Source: Flavobacterium album (lineage in GTDB: Bacteria > Bacteroidota > Bacteroidia > Flavobacteriales > Flavobacteriaceae). Taken from it: a stretch of DNA of 64,000 bases. A program made the translations under genes and the position numbers. The notes under the pieces are model-generated. The model ran no database searches. It was not told the DNA's origin and saw nothing but the letters and a program-made list of their open reading frames with translations. Location of the stretch: NCBI RefSeq assembly GCF_003096035.1, contig NZ_CP029186.1, positions 3,696,001 to 3,760,000 on the forward strand. The letters run 5' to 3'. Below, in pieces: positions 56,406-64,000 of this stretch (its first letter is position 1; every line of letters starts with the position of its first letter).

Positions 56406-57260
56406 ATGAAAAAATTACTGATCGCCGCCATAGTGTTTTTGAGCTGCTTTGCCAATGCACAGAAACTTGATAATTCACTCCTTTGGAAAATTTCGGGTAA
56501 CGGCCTGAGCAAGCCTTCCTACCTCATGGGCACCATTCATGTTACCTGTGATAACACACTCGACAAAAAGGTACTGGATGCACTTGGCGCTACATCGCAG
56601 CTTTACCTGGAACTTGACATGGATGAGCCGGGCATGCAGATGAAAATGATGAGCGGCATGATGATGAAGGACGGTAAAACCCTTACCTCCCTTGCTACGC
56701 CGGAAGATTACAAGATAGTAGATGAGTTCTTCAAAAAGAACATGGGCATGGGCATCAAGATGATGGATAAGTTCATGCCATCTGTTGTTGGGATGATGGT
56801 CCTCCCGAAAATGGTAGACTGCCCTATAAAGTCTGTTGAAGAAGCGCTGATGAATGTGAGCAAGGAGCAAAAAGAAGAAGTGTACGGACTTGAAACTATT
56901 GAAGATCAAATGGCAGTATTTGATGCTATACCTTATGAGGAGCAGATGAAGGAACTGGTAAAGACCGCCAAAGACGGCCTGGATGCAAGTAAAGCTACCT
57001 TTAAAAAGATGATGGATCTTTATAAATCGCAAAACCTTACTGCCCTGATGGATTTCATGCAGGATAAGGAAAACCAGTTTTACGGAGAGAACAGCGATGT
57101 ATTGCTGGACAACCGCAACAGCAACTGGATCCCGAAAATAGAGGAGATCGCTAAAAAGAACCCTACCTTTTTTGGCGTTGGCGCTGCCCACCTTGGCGGC
57201 GAAAAAGGCGTAATTATGCTGCTAAGGCAAAAAGGCTACACCATTGAGGCTGTGAAATAA
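56406..57260 (+). CDS. TraB/GumN family protein
   Basis: The 284-aa product has a signal peptide (cleavage after A-N-A-Q near residue 19). The S-Y-L-M-G-T-I-H-V motif near the N-terminus and the G-V-G-A-A-H-L-G-G-E-K-G-V near the C-terminus are the two conserved sites of the TraB/PrgY/GumN family, thought to form a metal-dependent peptidase-like fold. A Met-rich stretch (M-Q-M-K-M-M-S-G-M-M-M-K) is notable. It ends the sigma operon. Confidence 0.87.
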   Translation: MKKLLIAAIVFLSCFANAQKLDNSLLWKISGNGLSKPSYLMGTIHVTCDNTLDKKVLDALGATSQLYLELDMDEPGMQMKMMSGMMMKDGKTLTSLATPEDYKIVDEFFKKNMGMGIKMMDKFMPSVVGMMVLPKMVDCPIKSVEEALMNVSKEQKEEVYGLETIEDQMAVFDAIPYEEQMKELVKTAKDGLDASKATFKKMMDLYKSQNLTALMDFMQDKENQFYGENSDVLLDNRNSNWIPKIEEIAKKNPTFFGVGAAHLGGEKGVIMLLRQKGYTIEAVK

Positions 57261-57444
57261 CATCATCCTATAAAGGTTATACTTAAAATCTTATAAATCA
57301 ATTTTTAACCATATCGGCATATAACCTTTGAACCTATGTATCTACGTGGTTAATTAAATCAGACAGTTATTAAATCTTAGAAATATCTTTCCGGCCTGCA
57401 ATTGCGTAGGCCTTTATTATATAAAACCAACCAACAGCCTTACA

Positions 57445-59559
57445 ATGAAATACATTTACGCATTCCTTTTACTGGTTACCTCTACCGGAGTATTTTCGCA
57501 GGTCGTCAATGATACCATAAAGAATGACAGTATCGGGAAAATGGAAACCGAACTGGACGAGATCGTACTCGAAAAGAAGAAAAAAGCCATAGAGCGCAAA
57601 GCCGACAGGACTATTTTTAATTTTGAAGACCAGCCACAACTGAATTCAGGTTCTTTGTATGACGGCCTAAAAAAGATCCCGGGGCTTATCATTTCAGATG
57701 TTGCAGGGATGCTGTACCAGGGTAAGGCACTTCAGGTGTATATGGATGGGCGCCCGCTGAATATTTATTCCAATGAGCTGAATGCTTACATGGAAGGCCT
57801 CCCGGCAAACTCAATTGAGAAAGTAGAGATCATTACACAGCCCGGAGCTGAATTCCCTGCTACGTCCGGCGGGGCAATCATCAACATCATCACATCGAAG
57901 AACACGAAGAAATATTTGTCGGCTACCTATTCCAACGGGTACAGCTATACAAAATACGATGATTCAAGGCACAGGTTCAATAACAGCCTACTGCTGAGCT
58001 CGGGCAACAAGCTTTTCACCTGGCAGGTAAACGGCGGGCAGAGCTATGCCGAAAGCTATCAGGCCACAAGGTTTACCGCCCCGGGTGTAGTGCTTTCGGA
58101 AAATTATACCGACAGGGCGAACCGGTTTTATTATTTAAAATCAGGCGTAAAATTCGACTTCAAAAAAGACCGCCTGCTGCTTAACTATGACCTTAATGGA
58201 AACAACAACACTTCGTATATAGCAGCGGAAGGCGCAGGCTTTACCTCGGACGATAAAACCAAGACAAAGCGTTTTTATAACGATGCCATGATTACGTACC
58301 AGAAACGCTTCAATGATCCTTTTACAAAGCTGGACTTCCGCTTCAATTATAATAACAGCAACAATGATTTCAGCCAGGATTCAAGGCTGAATCAAAATAC
58401 GGTACTCGGAAATAACAGCAACCAGGATTTTTACCAGTTCAAAACCGATTATACACAGGAGCTTAAGCTAATAGAAAAAACCAAGATTAGCGCAGGCGTA
58501 CTGGCCGACAGGTTGGACTTCACAACTGAAAGCGCAGGTGTAAGAAATCTTGAATATACCCGGTCGAGCTACGCCGCTTATGGCGAGGCGCAGGTAACGT
58601 ATAAGAAATTCGACTTTATACTGGGCGGAAGGCTGGAGTCGTATGACATTCACGGCAGTACTGCTACCGACAACCTGATCCCGTTTGACCTGACACGTTT
58701 TTTCCCGAATGCGACTATACAGTACAACATTATGCCGCAGGTATACCTGAATACCAATTTCAACAAAAAGATAAGCCTGCCGGATACTTCTTCGCTAAAC
58801 CCGAACAATACGAACTACCAGAACCCCAACGTAGGCTTTTTTGGGAACCCGAACCTGGAACCGTCTATCTTCAATAACTATGAGATCCTGTTAAGCGCTT
58901 TCGAATATTTTACGATAAATTATTCGGTTACCGACGCCAACAACCTTATCATCAACCGGATTATAACCACCCAAAGCGGCGGGGCAGCCAGCGTTTCCCA
59001 AAACCTGCCGAATGCTACCATCCATAATTTCAGCTTCGGGATACCGGTACCGTATATGCTTTTTACCAAAGGCCTTAATGAGGTACTGAAAATGGATTTC
59101 AACCCGGACGAGATCAACTTCCTGTACATTTACGCCGGAAGCCAGAAGCACAATATACCGGGAGTAGATACCAAAGCCGTTTGGAACCTCAATTTTTCAT
59201 CACAAATTATCCTGCCAAAGAAGATAAAACTGTCGGCCAATTTCAATACGACAACTGCCGGGGGTAACTATTATTATTATACCGTAAAACGCCCGCTTTA
59301 CCAACAGTTGGACCTTAACTTCTCGAGGAAATTCCTATCGGATAACTTATCTGTTTCTGTGTATGTAAATGACCTGCTTAACACCAACAGGCAAGGGTTC
59401 GGCTCTGTGGGTACCGACCTGCTTTACACGACCAAAACGGATACCAGGAGAGTTGGTTTTTCCCTGAATTATAAAATACCCACCAAGAACAAGCTGGCTA
59501 AGGAAAGTAACATCCTGAGCAATGAGAAACAGCAGCAGGATAACCTGATAAAGAATTAA
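57445..59559 (+). CDS. TonB-dependent-receptor-like outer-membrane beta-barrel protein
   Basis: The 704-aa product has a signal peptide (V-F-S-Q near residue 19), a plug domain (L-K-K-I-P-G-L-I-I-S-D, P-A-N-S-I-E-K-V-E-I-I-T-Q-P-G-A-E-F-P, G-G-A-I-I-N-I-I) and an outer-membrane barrel of the OMP_b-brl_3 type. It lacks the N-terminal carboxypeptidase-regulatory domain seen in many relatives. No SusD gene is present, so it is not a classic PUL transporter. Substrate is unknown. Confidence 0.85.
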   Translation: MKYIYAFLLLVTSTGVFSQVVNDTIKNDSIGKMETELDEIVLEKKKKAIERKADRTIFNFEDQPQLNSGSLYDGLKKIPGLIISDVAGMLYQGKALQVYMDGRPLNIYSNELNAYMEGLPANSIEKVEIITQPGAEFPATSGGAIINIITSKNTKKYLSATYSNGYSYTKYDDSRHRFNNSLLLSSGNKLFTWQVNGGQSYAESYQATRFTAPGVVLSENYTDRANRFYYLKSGVKFDFKKDRLLLNYDLNGNNNTSYIAAEGAGFTSDDKTKTKRFYNDAMITYQKRFNDPFTKLDFRFNYNNSNNDFSQDSRLNQNTVLGNNSNQDFYQFKTDYTQELKLIEKTKISAGVLADRLDFTTESAGVRNLEYTRSSYAAYGEAQVTYKKFDFILGGRLESYDIHGSTATDNLIPFDLTRFFPNATIQYNIMPQVYLNTNFNKKISLPDTSSLNPNNTNYQNPNVGFFGNPNLEPSIFNNYEILLSAFEYFTINYSVTDANNLIINRIITTQSGGAASVSQNLPNATIHNFSFGIPVPYMLFTKGLNEVLKMDFNPDEINFLYIYAGSQKHNIPGVDTKAVWNLNFSSQIILPKKIKLSANFNTTTAGGNYYYYTVKRPLYQQLDLNFSRKFLSDNLSVSVYVNDLLNTNRQGFGSVGTDLLYTTKTDTRRVGFSLNYKIPTKNKLAKESNILSNEKQQQDNLIKN

Positions 59560-59612
59560 ATGAGGTTTTCTCCACTTGCTGCGGCTGTAGAATACATACA
59601 GTTATGACTAAA

Positions 59613-59642
59613 AAACAAGAGAGGCGGTTGCCTCTCTTGTTT
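59613..59642. terminator. Bidirectional rho-independent terminator
   Basis: Perfect 13-bp arms (AAACAAGAGAGGC and GCCTCTCTTGTTT) with loop GGTT separate the receptor gene and the converging acyltransferase gene. Confidence 0.95.
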
Positions 59643-59649
59643 GCAATAG

Positions 59650-60453
59650 CTAATACTGCCATTTCCGTTGTCTATTGAGCTCTTCCTGCTGCTCCATGAC
59701 CTCTGTAGGGATAACCTTCAGGAAAGACGGATGCTGCTCAATAGCATATTCTATTTTCTCTATGATCGATTCAACGCTCTCATTTTCATAATCGATCTGG
59801 AGCGGTTCCTTTACAATGAAAGATTGCAGTATGCCTTTCTTTTTCATACGCAGTCCTTTCTTATCGAAAGAGCGGCGAAAACCGTCAATAACTATAGGCA
59901 CTACAATGGGCTTATGCTGCCTGATGATATGCGCTGTACCCTTCCGGATTGGCTTAAAGGGCTTTGTAGTACCCTGCGGAAAGGTAATAACCCAGCCGTC
60001 TTCCAGTGCGATACGTATATTCTCCGTATCGTTCGGGTTTACCTCGCGCTGTACCTCTTTTCCTTTGGCCCTCCAGGTGCGTTCTACGGTTATAGCCCCA
60101 GCATAGGAAAGTATTCGCGGCAGCAGGCCTTCTTTCATGGTTTCCTTAGCCGCTACGTAATAAATGTTGAGCTTAGGCTGCCACAGGTAGCCAACGTTTT
60201 TTATGTTGTCCTCGCGCCCTTTAAGGCTGGCATTGAACACATGGAACATCGCCACAACGTCGGCAAAATAGGTTTGGTGATTGGATATAAAGAGGACGTT
60301 CCTATCCGGCAACGCCCTGATGATCTCAGACCCATCTATGATAAGCTCGTTAAAACCCCTGTATCTCCTGTGTGTAAGTACACCGAAAACACGGATGAGC
60401 CATTTTTTCAGGAAAAGTATATGTCCGAAAGGATTTCTTTTAAATAACCCCAT
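59650..60453 (-). CDS. PlsC-type 1-acyl-glycerol-3-phosphate acyltransferase family protein
   Basis: The 267-aa product has the acyltransferase motif N-H-Q-T-Y-F-A-D (NHx4D, with N-H in I-S-N-H-Q-T) and the later T-F-P-Q-G-T-T-K (the FPEGT-like motif), then V-P-I-V-I-D-G. These are signature sites of PlsC-type enzymes that acylate lysophospholipids. Gln replaces Glu in the second motif, which is common in this branch. A TAAGTTTG element is 20 bases upstream. Confidence 0.87.
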   Translation of the reverse strand: MGLFKRNPFGHILFLKKWLIRVFGVLTHRRYRGFNELIIDGSEIIRALPDRNVLFISNHQTYFADVVAMFHVFNASLKGREDNIKNVGYLWQPKLNIYYVAAKETMKEGLLPRILSYAGAITVERTWRAKGKEVQREVNPNDTENIRIALEDGWVITFPQGTTKPFKPIRKGTAHIIRQHKPIVVPIVIDGFRRSFDKKGLRMKKKGILQSFIVKEPLQIDYENESVESIIEKIEYAIEQHPSFLKVIPTEVMEQQEELNRQRKWQY

Positions 60454-60473
60454 AATTATAGCAAAGTGAACCG

Positions 60474-60481
60474 CAAACTTA
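60474..60481 (-). promoter_or_regulatory. -7 promoter element TAAGTTTG for the PlsC-type gene
   Basis: On the minus strand TAAGTTTG matches TAnnTTTG, 20 bases before the ATG at 60453. It is 12 bases from the Nudix gene stop, so the two genes need not share a transcript. Confidence 0.6.
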
Positions 60482-60492
60482 CGAAAAGGTTA

Positions 60493-61134
60493 TTATTTTA
60501 GGGCGATTTTTATCGTTTCTTTAAGCTCGCTGAGCATCATGGCCGTAGCGCCCCAAACAATATGCTCTTCAAACTTAAATGCAGGTACCATCAGATTTTC
60601 AGCATAAGAGGTTGTCATTCCGGTACTGACTATAATAGAATCATCGAGGAAGACATCGAGCGGCAGGTGGATGAGCGCTACTACTTCGTCCGGATTTGGC
60701 TGAAAAGCAGGCTCGTTTTCTGTTATGCCTAAAAAAGGATGTACAAGGAAATTGCTTGGCGGTATGTATATTTCCGAGAACGGCATGATGACGTTTATTG
60801 CCTCGGGCGATACACCAATTTCTTCAAAAGTTTCACGAAGGGCGGTATCGGCAAGAGTCTTATCTTGCGGTTCTGCCTTCCCCCCCGGGAAAGATATTTG
60901 TGAAGAATGCACTCCCGGATAGGCATTACGCTTTATCAACACAAGGTGGGTTATACCTTCTATGGGATAGAACAGCATCATCACTGCCGATATGCGCGGG
61001 TTTTTATCTTTGTAAAAGTCTTTATCAAGAGAGCGGACCCTTTCCATCGGGGACATTTTTACATGCGCTTCTACGGCAGGCAGCTGTTGATTGAGTATCT
61101 TTGGGATATATTTGATAAATTCGGTAAAAAGCAT
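60493..61134 (-). CDS. Nudix hydrolase, CoA pyrophosphatase-like
   Basis: The 213-aa product carries the Nudix box G-G-K-A-E-P-Q-D-K-T-L-A-D-T-A-L-R-E with T-F-E-E-I-G-V (G-x5-E-x7-R-E-x-x-E-E-x-G). The preceding Q-I-S-F-P-G-G-K belongs to the CoA diphosphatase (NudL/YeaB) group. It would hydrolyse CoA or acyl-CoA to phosphopantetheine and 3',5'-ADP. It is divergent from the DUF4268 gene, with a 53-base spacer. Confidence 0.9.
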   Translation of the reverse strand: MLFTEFIKYIPKILNQQLPAVEAHVKMSPMERVRSLDKDFYKDKNPRISAVMMLFYPIEGITHLVLIKRNAYPGVHSSQISFPGGKAEPQDKTLADTALRETFEEIGVSPEAINVIMPFSEIYIPPSNFLVHPFLGITENEPAFQPNPDEVVALIHLPLDVFLDDSIIVSTGMTTSYAENLMVPAFKFEEHIVWGATAMMLSELKETIKIALK

Positions 61135-61187
61135 TGTATCGTTTCGGTTTCAACTATAAAGATACTTTAAAATAAAAACAAACAAGC

Positions 61188-61631
61188 ATGTTTAGCAAAG
61201 CAGAGGCACAAAAAATCAAGAAGGAATTCTGGACAGCATTCGCAGAGGCATATCCCCGCAAATGGCTTTTATATGACACAAAAATTAAAGATGTATCCTT
61301 TAAGTTTTATGTCGATAATAAAAAAGCGCAGGTAATGCTAGATATCGAGCCCAAAGAAGATGAGAAGCGCATCATTTATTTTGAAAAAATAGAATCGCTA
61401 AAGGCAATACTGCACGATGAATTTTTGCCCGATGCCGTGCTCGAAAGGAATTTTTACCTTGAAAACGGAAAAGCCATCAGCCGGATTTGGGTAGAGTTAA
61501 ATGGCATCAGCCTGTACAATATGGCAAGCTGGGCGGCTATCTTCCGTTTTTTCAACATTAATATGGATGCCTTCGAACGCTTTTTTTATGAATACGAAGA
61601 TTACATTCGCGACCTTGACATTAACACATAA
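61188..61631 (+). CDS. DUF4268 domain protein
   Basis: The 147-aa cytoplasmic product has the typical DUF4268 arrangement: E-F-W-T-A-F-A-E-A near the start, F-K-F-Y-V-D-N-K-K-A-Q-V, and the helical E-R-F-F-Y-E-Y-E-D-Y-I at the C-terminus. DUF4268 is also found in the C-terminal part of some restriction-linked proteins; this stand-alone version has no assigned function. It ends at the bidirectional terminator at 61635. Confidence 0.8.
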   Translation: MFSKAEAQKIKKEFWTAFAEAYPRKWLLYDTKIKDVSFKFYVDNKKAQVMLDIEPKEDEKRIIYFEKIESLKAILHDEFLPDAVLERNFYLENGKAISRIWVELNGISLYNMASWAAIFRFFNINMDAFERFFYEYEDYIRDLDINT

Positions 61632-61656
61632 AAAAGGGCTGCCAAAAAGCAGCCCT
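61631..61656. terminator. Bidirectional rho-independent terminator
   Basis: Perfect 8-bp arms AGGGCTGC (61635-61642) and GCAGCCCT (61649-61656) with a 6-base loop; the A run to the left supplies a T run on the minus strand, after the T9SS type B gene. Confidence 0.93.
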
Positions 61657-61676
61657 GATTGTTTTAGTAAATTTAG

Positions 61677-64000
61677 TTAGCGGAGCATTGCAAAGTGCCC
61701 TCTTAGTTCCCTGCCGTCTTCCCTTGTAACTACAAACCAATAGTCTGTTGAGGGCAGCTGGGCGCCGTTAAGTGTACCGTCCCATCCTTCGTAGTTAGGC
61801 CCGAATGATGTGATCAGCTTGCCGTAACGGTCGAATATTGTTACATTGAAATGTGGTTCTTTTACAGAATATTCAATACGCCACCTGTCGTGTGAGCCAT
61901 CGCCATTCGGTGTAAAGAAATTAGGGTAATGCATCAGCACCACTTCTTTAATATCCTGGCCACAGCCGTTGGCATCTTTAACATACACCTGGTAAACACC
62001 GGTCTCAAGGCCTGTAAATACATTTTCAACCTGGTAGTTTATTCCGTCGATAGAGTACTCGTAGTCACCTGCCTCTTTGGTATAAACGGTTATCGAGTTA
62101 TCGTCCCTGGTCCAGTCTTGCGTATCTACTTTTTCAATTTTCGGCGTAGAAGATGCCTTGATCTCTACTTCAGCATAACCATCACATGATTTGTTGCCGT
62201 ATGCTTTCTCTACGATAACGGTGTAAACACCCGGATCTGTCACCATAATGCTGCGCGTCGTTGCCCCTGTAGACCATAGGTAGCTGCTATAGCCTGCACC
62301 AGCCGAAAGCATTATCCTGCCTTCGTTACATATTGTCCCGGTGGTTGTAATAACCGGCTCCTGGTAATCGCCAATAAATAACCTGAACGAAGTAGTGCCG
62401 TGGCATATTGATATCTCGTTATGTACAAGCCTTGCATATATTGTCTGACCATTAGTAACATTTGTATAATATTCAGGAAGCGGGTTTGTACCGTTATCAG
62501 CATCCTCCTGCGTAAGGTGGTACGTAATTGTATAAGTAGCGCTGAACAGCGGACCCAATATGCCTGCATTTTGATCTGTAAGGTGGAATTCATGGTTTTG
62601 AACAGTACCGGCTTCAGCGCAGATTATCATATCACCGGGATTTGACGCATTTGCCAGTGCAGGTAAAGATTGTACATTGAACCAGCGTGTAACGATATTA
62701 CCGCATGTATCTTCAATTTCAAACACATATTCTGCAGGCTCAAGGTTGGTGAATACGTTGCTTGTTCCGTTATTGAATGCGAAAGGTGAGCCATTTTTTT
62801 CGATGATCTTATACGCTGTTGGGTAACCTGTCACATCAAGCATAACGTTGTTTGGTGTTCCAAGGCACGCAAGAGAGTAGGCACTGTTTATGGAGAATCC
62901 TTCGGTATATTCAAATTCGCCAAGTACGCTGATACAAACTGTATTTTCCGCACTTCCGTTGCTAAAGGTCTCAAATTTCTTAACGATCCTGAACTTGCCT
63001 GAGTAGTTAAGGTTATTCTTTACTGTATTATTATTAAGCTTTATGCTGTTGCCGGTCACAGGTACAGATCCTTCAGTGTACATATTTCCGTTTGAAGGAT
63101 GGCCCCAGGCGCCTGTAGCAGGATTAAACTTCTGAAGCCAGTAGGAAGACGCTTCAAGTCCGTTGCTACCATCGGTAACTTTTACAGAGAACCCACCGCA
63201 GTTTGGTGTGTATACAAAGCTATTCTGCGGAGGCATATATCCTTCAACATTTATAGTTTGTGCTTTTACAACGCCACATACGTCTGTTGCGGTAAAAGTA
63301 TACGTTCCCTGTGGAAGAGCTGCCATGTAAAGATCGCCCTCACCATCAATATTAGCTGATACATTATATGGTAAAGCATGCCCGAATGCAGATGGCGCAG
63401 CTGTGATTGAAGCCGATTGAAGATTACCGTTGCCGCTTCTTACACGAACGGTACCAAAACCTGCATCACATGCCGGAAGCGTGGCGATATCAAAATCTTT
63501 CTCTACATAAGGAGGTACTTCAACATCCTTTTGATACTCGAATCCGCAATCATCTGTAAAAACTATAGTATAAGTACCCAGAGGCATGTTATTAAGTGTC
63601 AGCCTTCCCTGTGCATTAATATTTGACGAAACATTTTGCGGCAATGCTATGGTATAAGTAGCCGGTGCTGCAATGATAGTCGCTGTCACGATTTTTTGCA
63701 ACGGAACGCTTATTCTTATCTTACCAAATTCAGAGAAGCATCCGTTATTAGATCCACTTGCAGTGGGCTTTGGCTTGATGAACTCAACCAGCAACGTTGT
63801 AGTTGCTGTACGGCCACAGCTATCTGTTATCTCAACTTCGTAATTCCCGAAAGGCACCGGATTGGTAGCGCTGCCATAATTTACAGTTGCATCTGTAAAA
63901 GTACCTCCCGCGTTAGAATTAAATGCAGCAGCATCAAATCCTTCAGGCGCACTGGTAAAATTAACTGTATAAGAGTTTGTGAATTTTGTAGCAGTAAGGG
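61677..64000 (-). CDS. Large T9SS type B sorting-domain protein (gliding-motility-associated C-terminal type), partial
   Basis: The frame is open past 64000, so this is the C-terminal portion of at least 774 residues of a larger surface protein. It has several repeats of a roughly 90-100-residue Ig-like module (for example L-P-Q-N-V-S-S-N-I-N-A-Q-G-R-L-T-L, L-P-Y-N-V-S-A-N-I-D-G-E-G-D-L-Y-M, each followed by a D-x-C-G motif). The C-terminal T9SS type B domain reads Y-P-N-F-F-T-P-N-G-D-G-S-H-D-R-W-R-I, then F-D-R-Y-G-K-L-I. Type B tails sort surface adhesins and gliding components such as SprB. The number of N-terminal repeats lies outside the window. Confidence 0.9.
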   Translation of the reverse strand, partial: LTATKFTNSYTVNFTSAPEGFDAAAFNSNAGGTFTDATVNYGSATNPVPFGNYEVEITDSCGRTATTTLLVEFIKPKPTASGSNNGCFSEFGKIRISVPLQKIVTATIIAAPATYTIALPQNVSSNINAQGRLTLNNMPLGTYTIVFTDDCGFEYQKDVEVPPYVEKDFDIATLPACDAGFGTVRVRSGNGNLQSASITAAPSAFGHALPYNVSANIDGEGDLYMAALPQGTYTFTATDVCGVVKAQTINVEGYMPPQNSFVYTPNCGGFSVKVTDGSNGLEASSYWLQKFNPATGAWGHPSNGNMYTEGSVPVTGNSIKLNNNTVKNNLNYSGKFRIVKKFETFSNGSAENTVCISVLGEFEYTEGFSINSAYSLACLGTPNNVMLDVTGYPTAYKIIEKNGSPFAFNNGTSNVFTNLEPAEYVFEIEDTCGNIVTRWFNVQSLPALANASNPGDMIICAEAGTVQNHEFHLTDQNAGILGPLFSATYTITYHLTQEDADNGTNPLPEYYTNVTNGQTIYARLVHNEISICHGTTSFRLFIGDYQEPVITTTGTICNEGRIMLSAGAGYSSYLWSTGATTRSIMVTDPGVYTVIVEKAYGNKSCDGYAEVEIKASSTPKIEKVDTQDWTRDDNSITVYTKEAGDYEYSIDGINYQVENVFTGLETGVYQVYVKDANGCGQDIKEVVLMHYPNFFTPNGDGSHDRWRIEYSVKEPHFNVTIFDRYGKLITSFGPNYEGWDGTLNGAQLPSTDYWFVVTREDGRELRGHFAMLR

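Noticed and set aside
59668..60447. Plus-strand open frame of 259 codons
   Set aside because: It is antisense to the PlsC-type gene with its NHx4D motif and promoter.

Overview
The window reads as chromosomal DNA of a member of the Flavobacteriaceae (Bacteroidota). The signs are a SusC/SusD pair, proteins with type IX secretion (T9SS) sorting tails, lipoproteins whose lipid-anchored Cys is followed by acidic residues, an adjacent prmA-clpS pair, and many -7 promoter elements of the Bacteroidota form TAnnTTTG a short distance upstream of start codons. Base composition looks moderate (roughly low-to-mid 40s % GC by eye), except for one large AT-rich gene near 40-43 kb.

Layout: (1) 1-5.2 kb holds core genes: the end of a lipid A acyltransferase, a class V aminotransferase, a phosphate-type porin, prmA-clpS and a lipocalin-like lipoprotein. 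(2) 5.2-21.3 kb is a complete polysaccharide utilisation locus (PUL), best read as a beta-1,3-glucan (laminarin) locus. It contains a T9SS-secreted protein with a duplicated domain, a membrane-spanning Y_Y_Y/HTH regulator, SusC, SusD, a PKD-type surface lipoprotein, a lipoprotein GH16, a lipoprotein GH3 and a periplasmic GH16. A 20-bp motif lies at almost the same distance (215 and 218 bp) upstream of the secreted protein and of SusC, the two genes on either side of the regulator. This is a strong candidate for the regulator's operator. (3) 21.3-29 kb is accessory: small immunity-like genes, a split YeeE/YedE sulfur transporter, DUF1543 and DUF4274 proteins, a T9SS protein, and a 41-aa membrane protein. 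(4) 29-39.7 kb has the fused B12-dependent mutase IcmF, a VOC protein, an EamA transporter, two tandem DUF4197 proteins, a thioredoxin-like protein, a substrate-binding protein and pyrF. (5) 40.1-43.0 kb is a strikingly AT-rich LRR-Roc-COR (Roco) GTPase gene set between repeat-rich spacers; it looks horizontally acquired. (6) 43.2-53 kb has prfA, a Fur-family regulator, a flavin oxidoreductase with an AraC regulator, a pentapeptide protein, a two-gene hypothetical unit with an apparent homopolymer frameshift, and pepD. (7) 53.1-54 kb is a toxin-antitoxin unit (DUF433, MntA-like, HepT-like). (8) 54-64 kb has a DUF3810 zincin, an ECF sigma operon with a TraB/GumN protein, a TonB-dependent receptor, a PlsC-type acyltransferase, a Nudix hydrolase, a DUF4268 protein and the C-terminal part of a large T9SS type B adhesin-like protein.

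How the PUL genes fit together (inference): the acidic export signals on the PKD lipoprotein and the GH16 lipoprotein predict surface display, where they bind and cut the glucan. SusC/SusD import oligosaccharides. The GH3 lipoprotein (no acidic signal) and the soluble GH16 (signal peptidase I type) finish degradation in the periplasm. The regulator's periplasmic propeller would sense the products and its cytoplasmic HTH would switch on the two flanking promoters.

Spacers carry many dispersed repeat families: inverted repeats, an 8-bp tandem repeat and a possibly structured element. I found no rRNA, tRNA, CRISPR array, prophage or insertion sequence.
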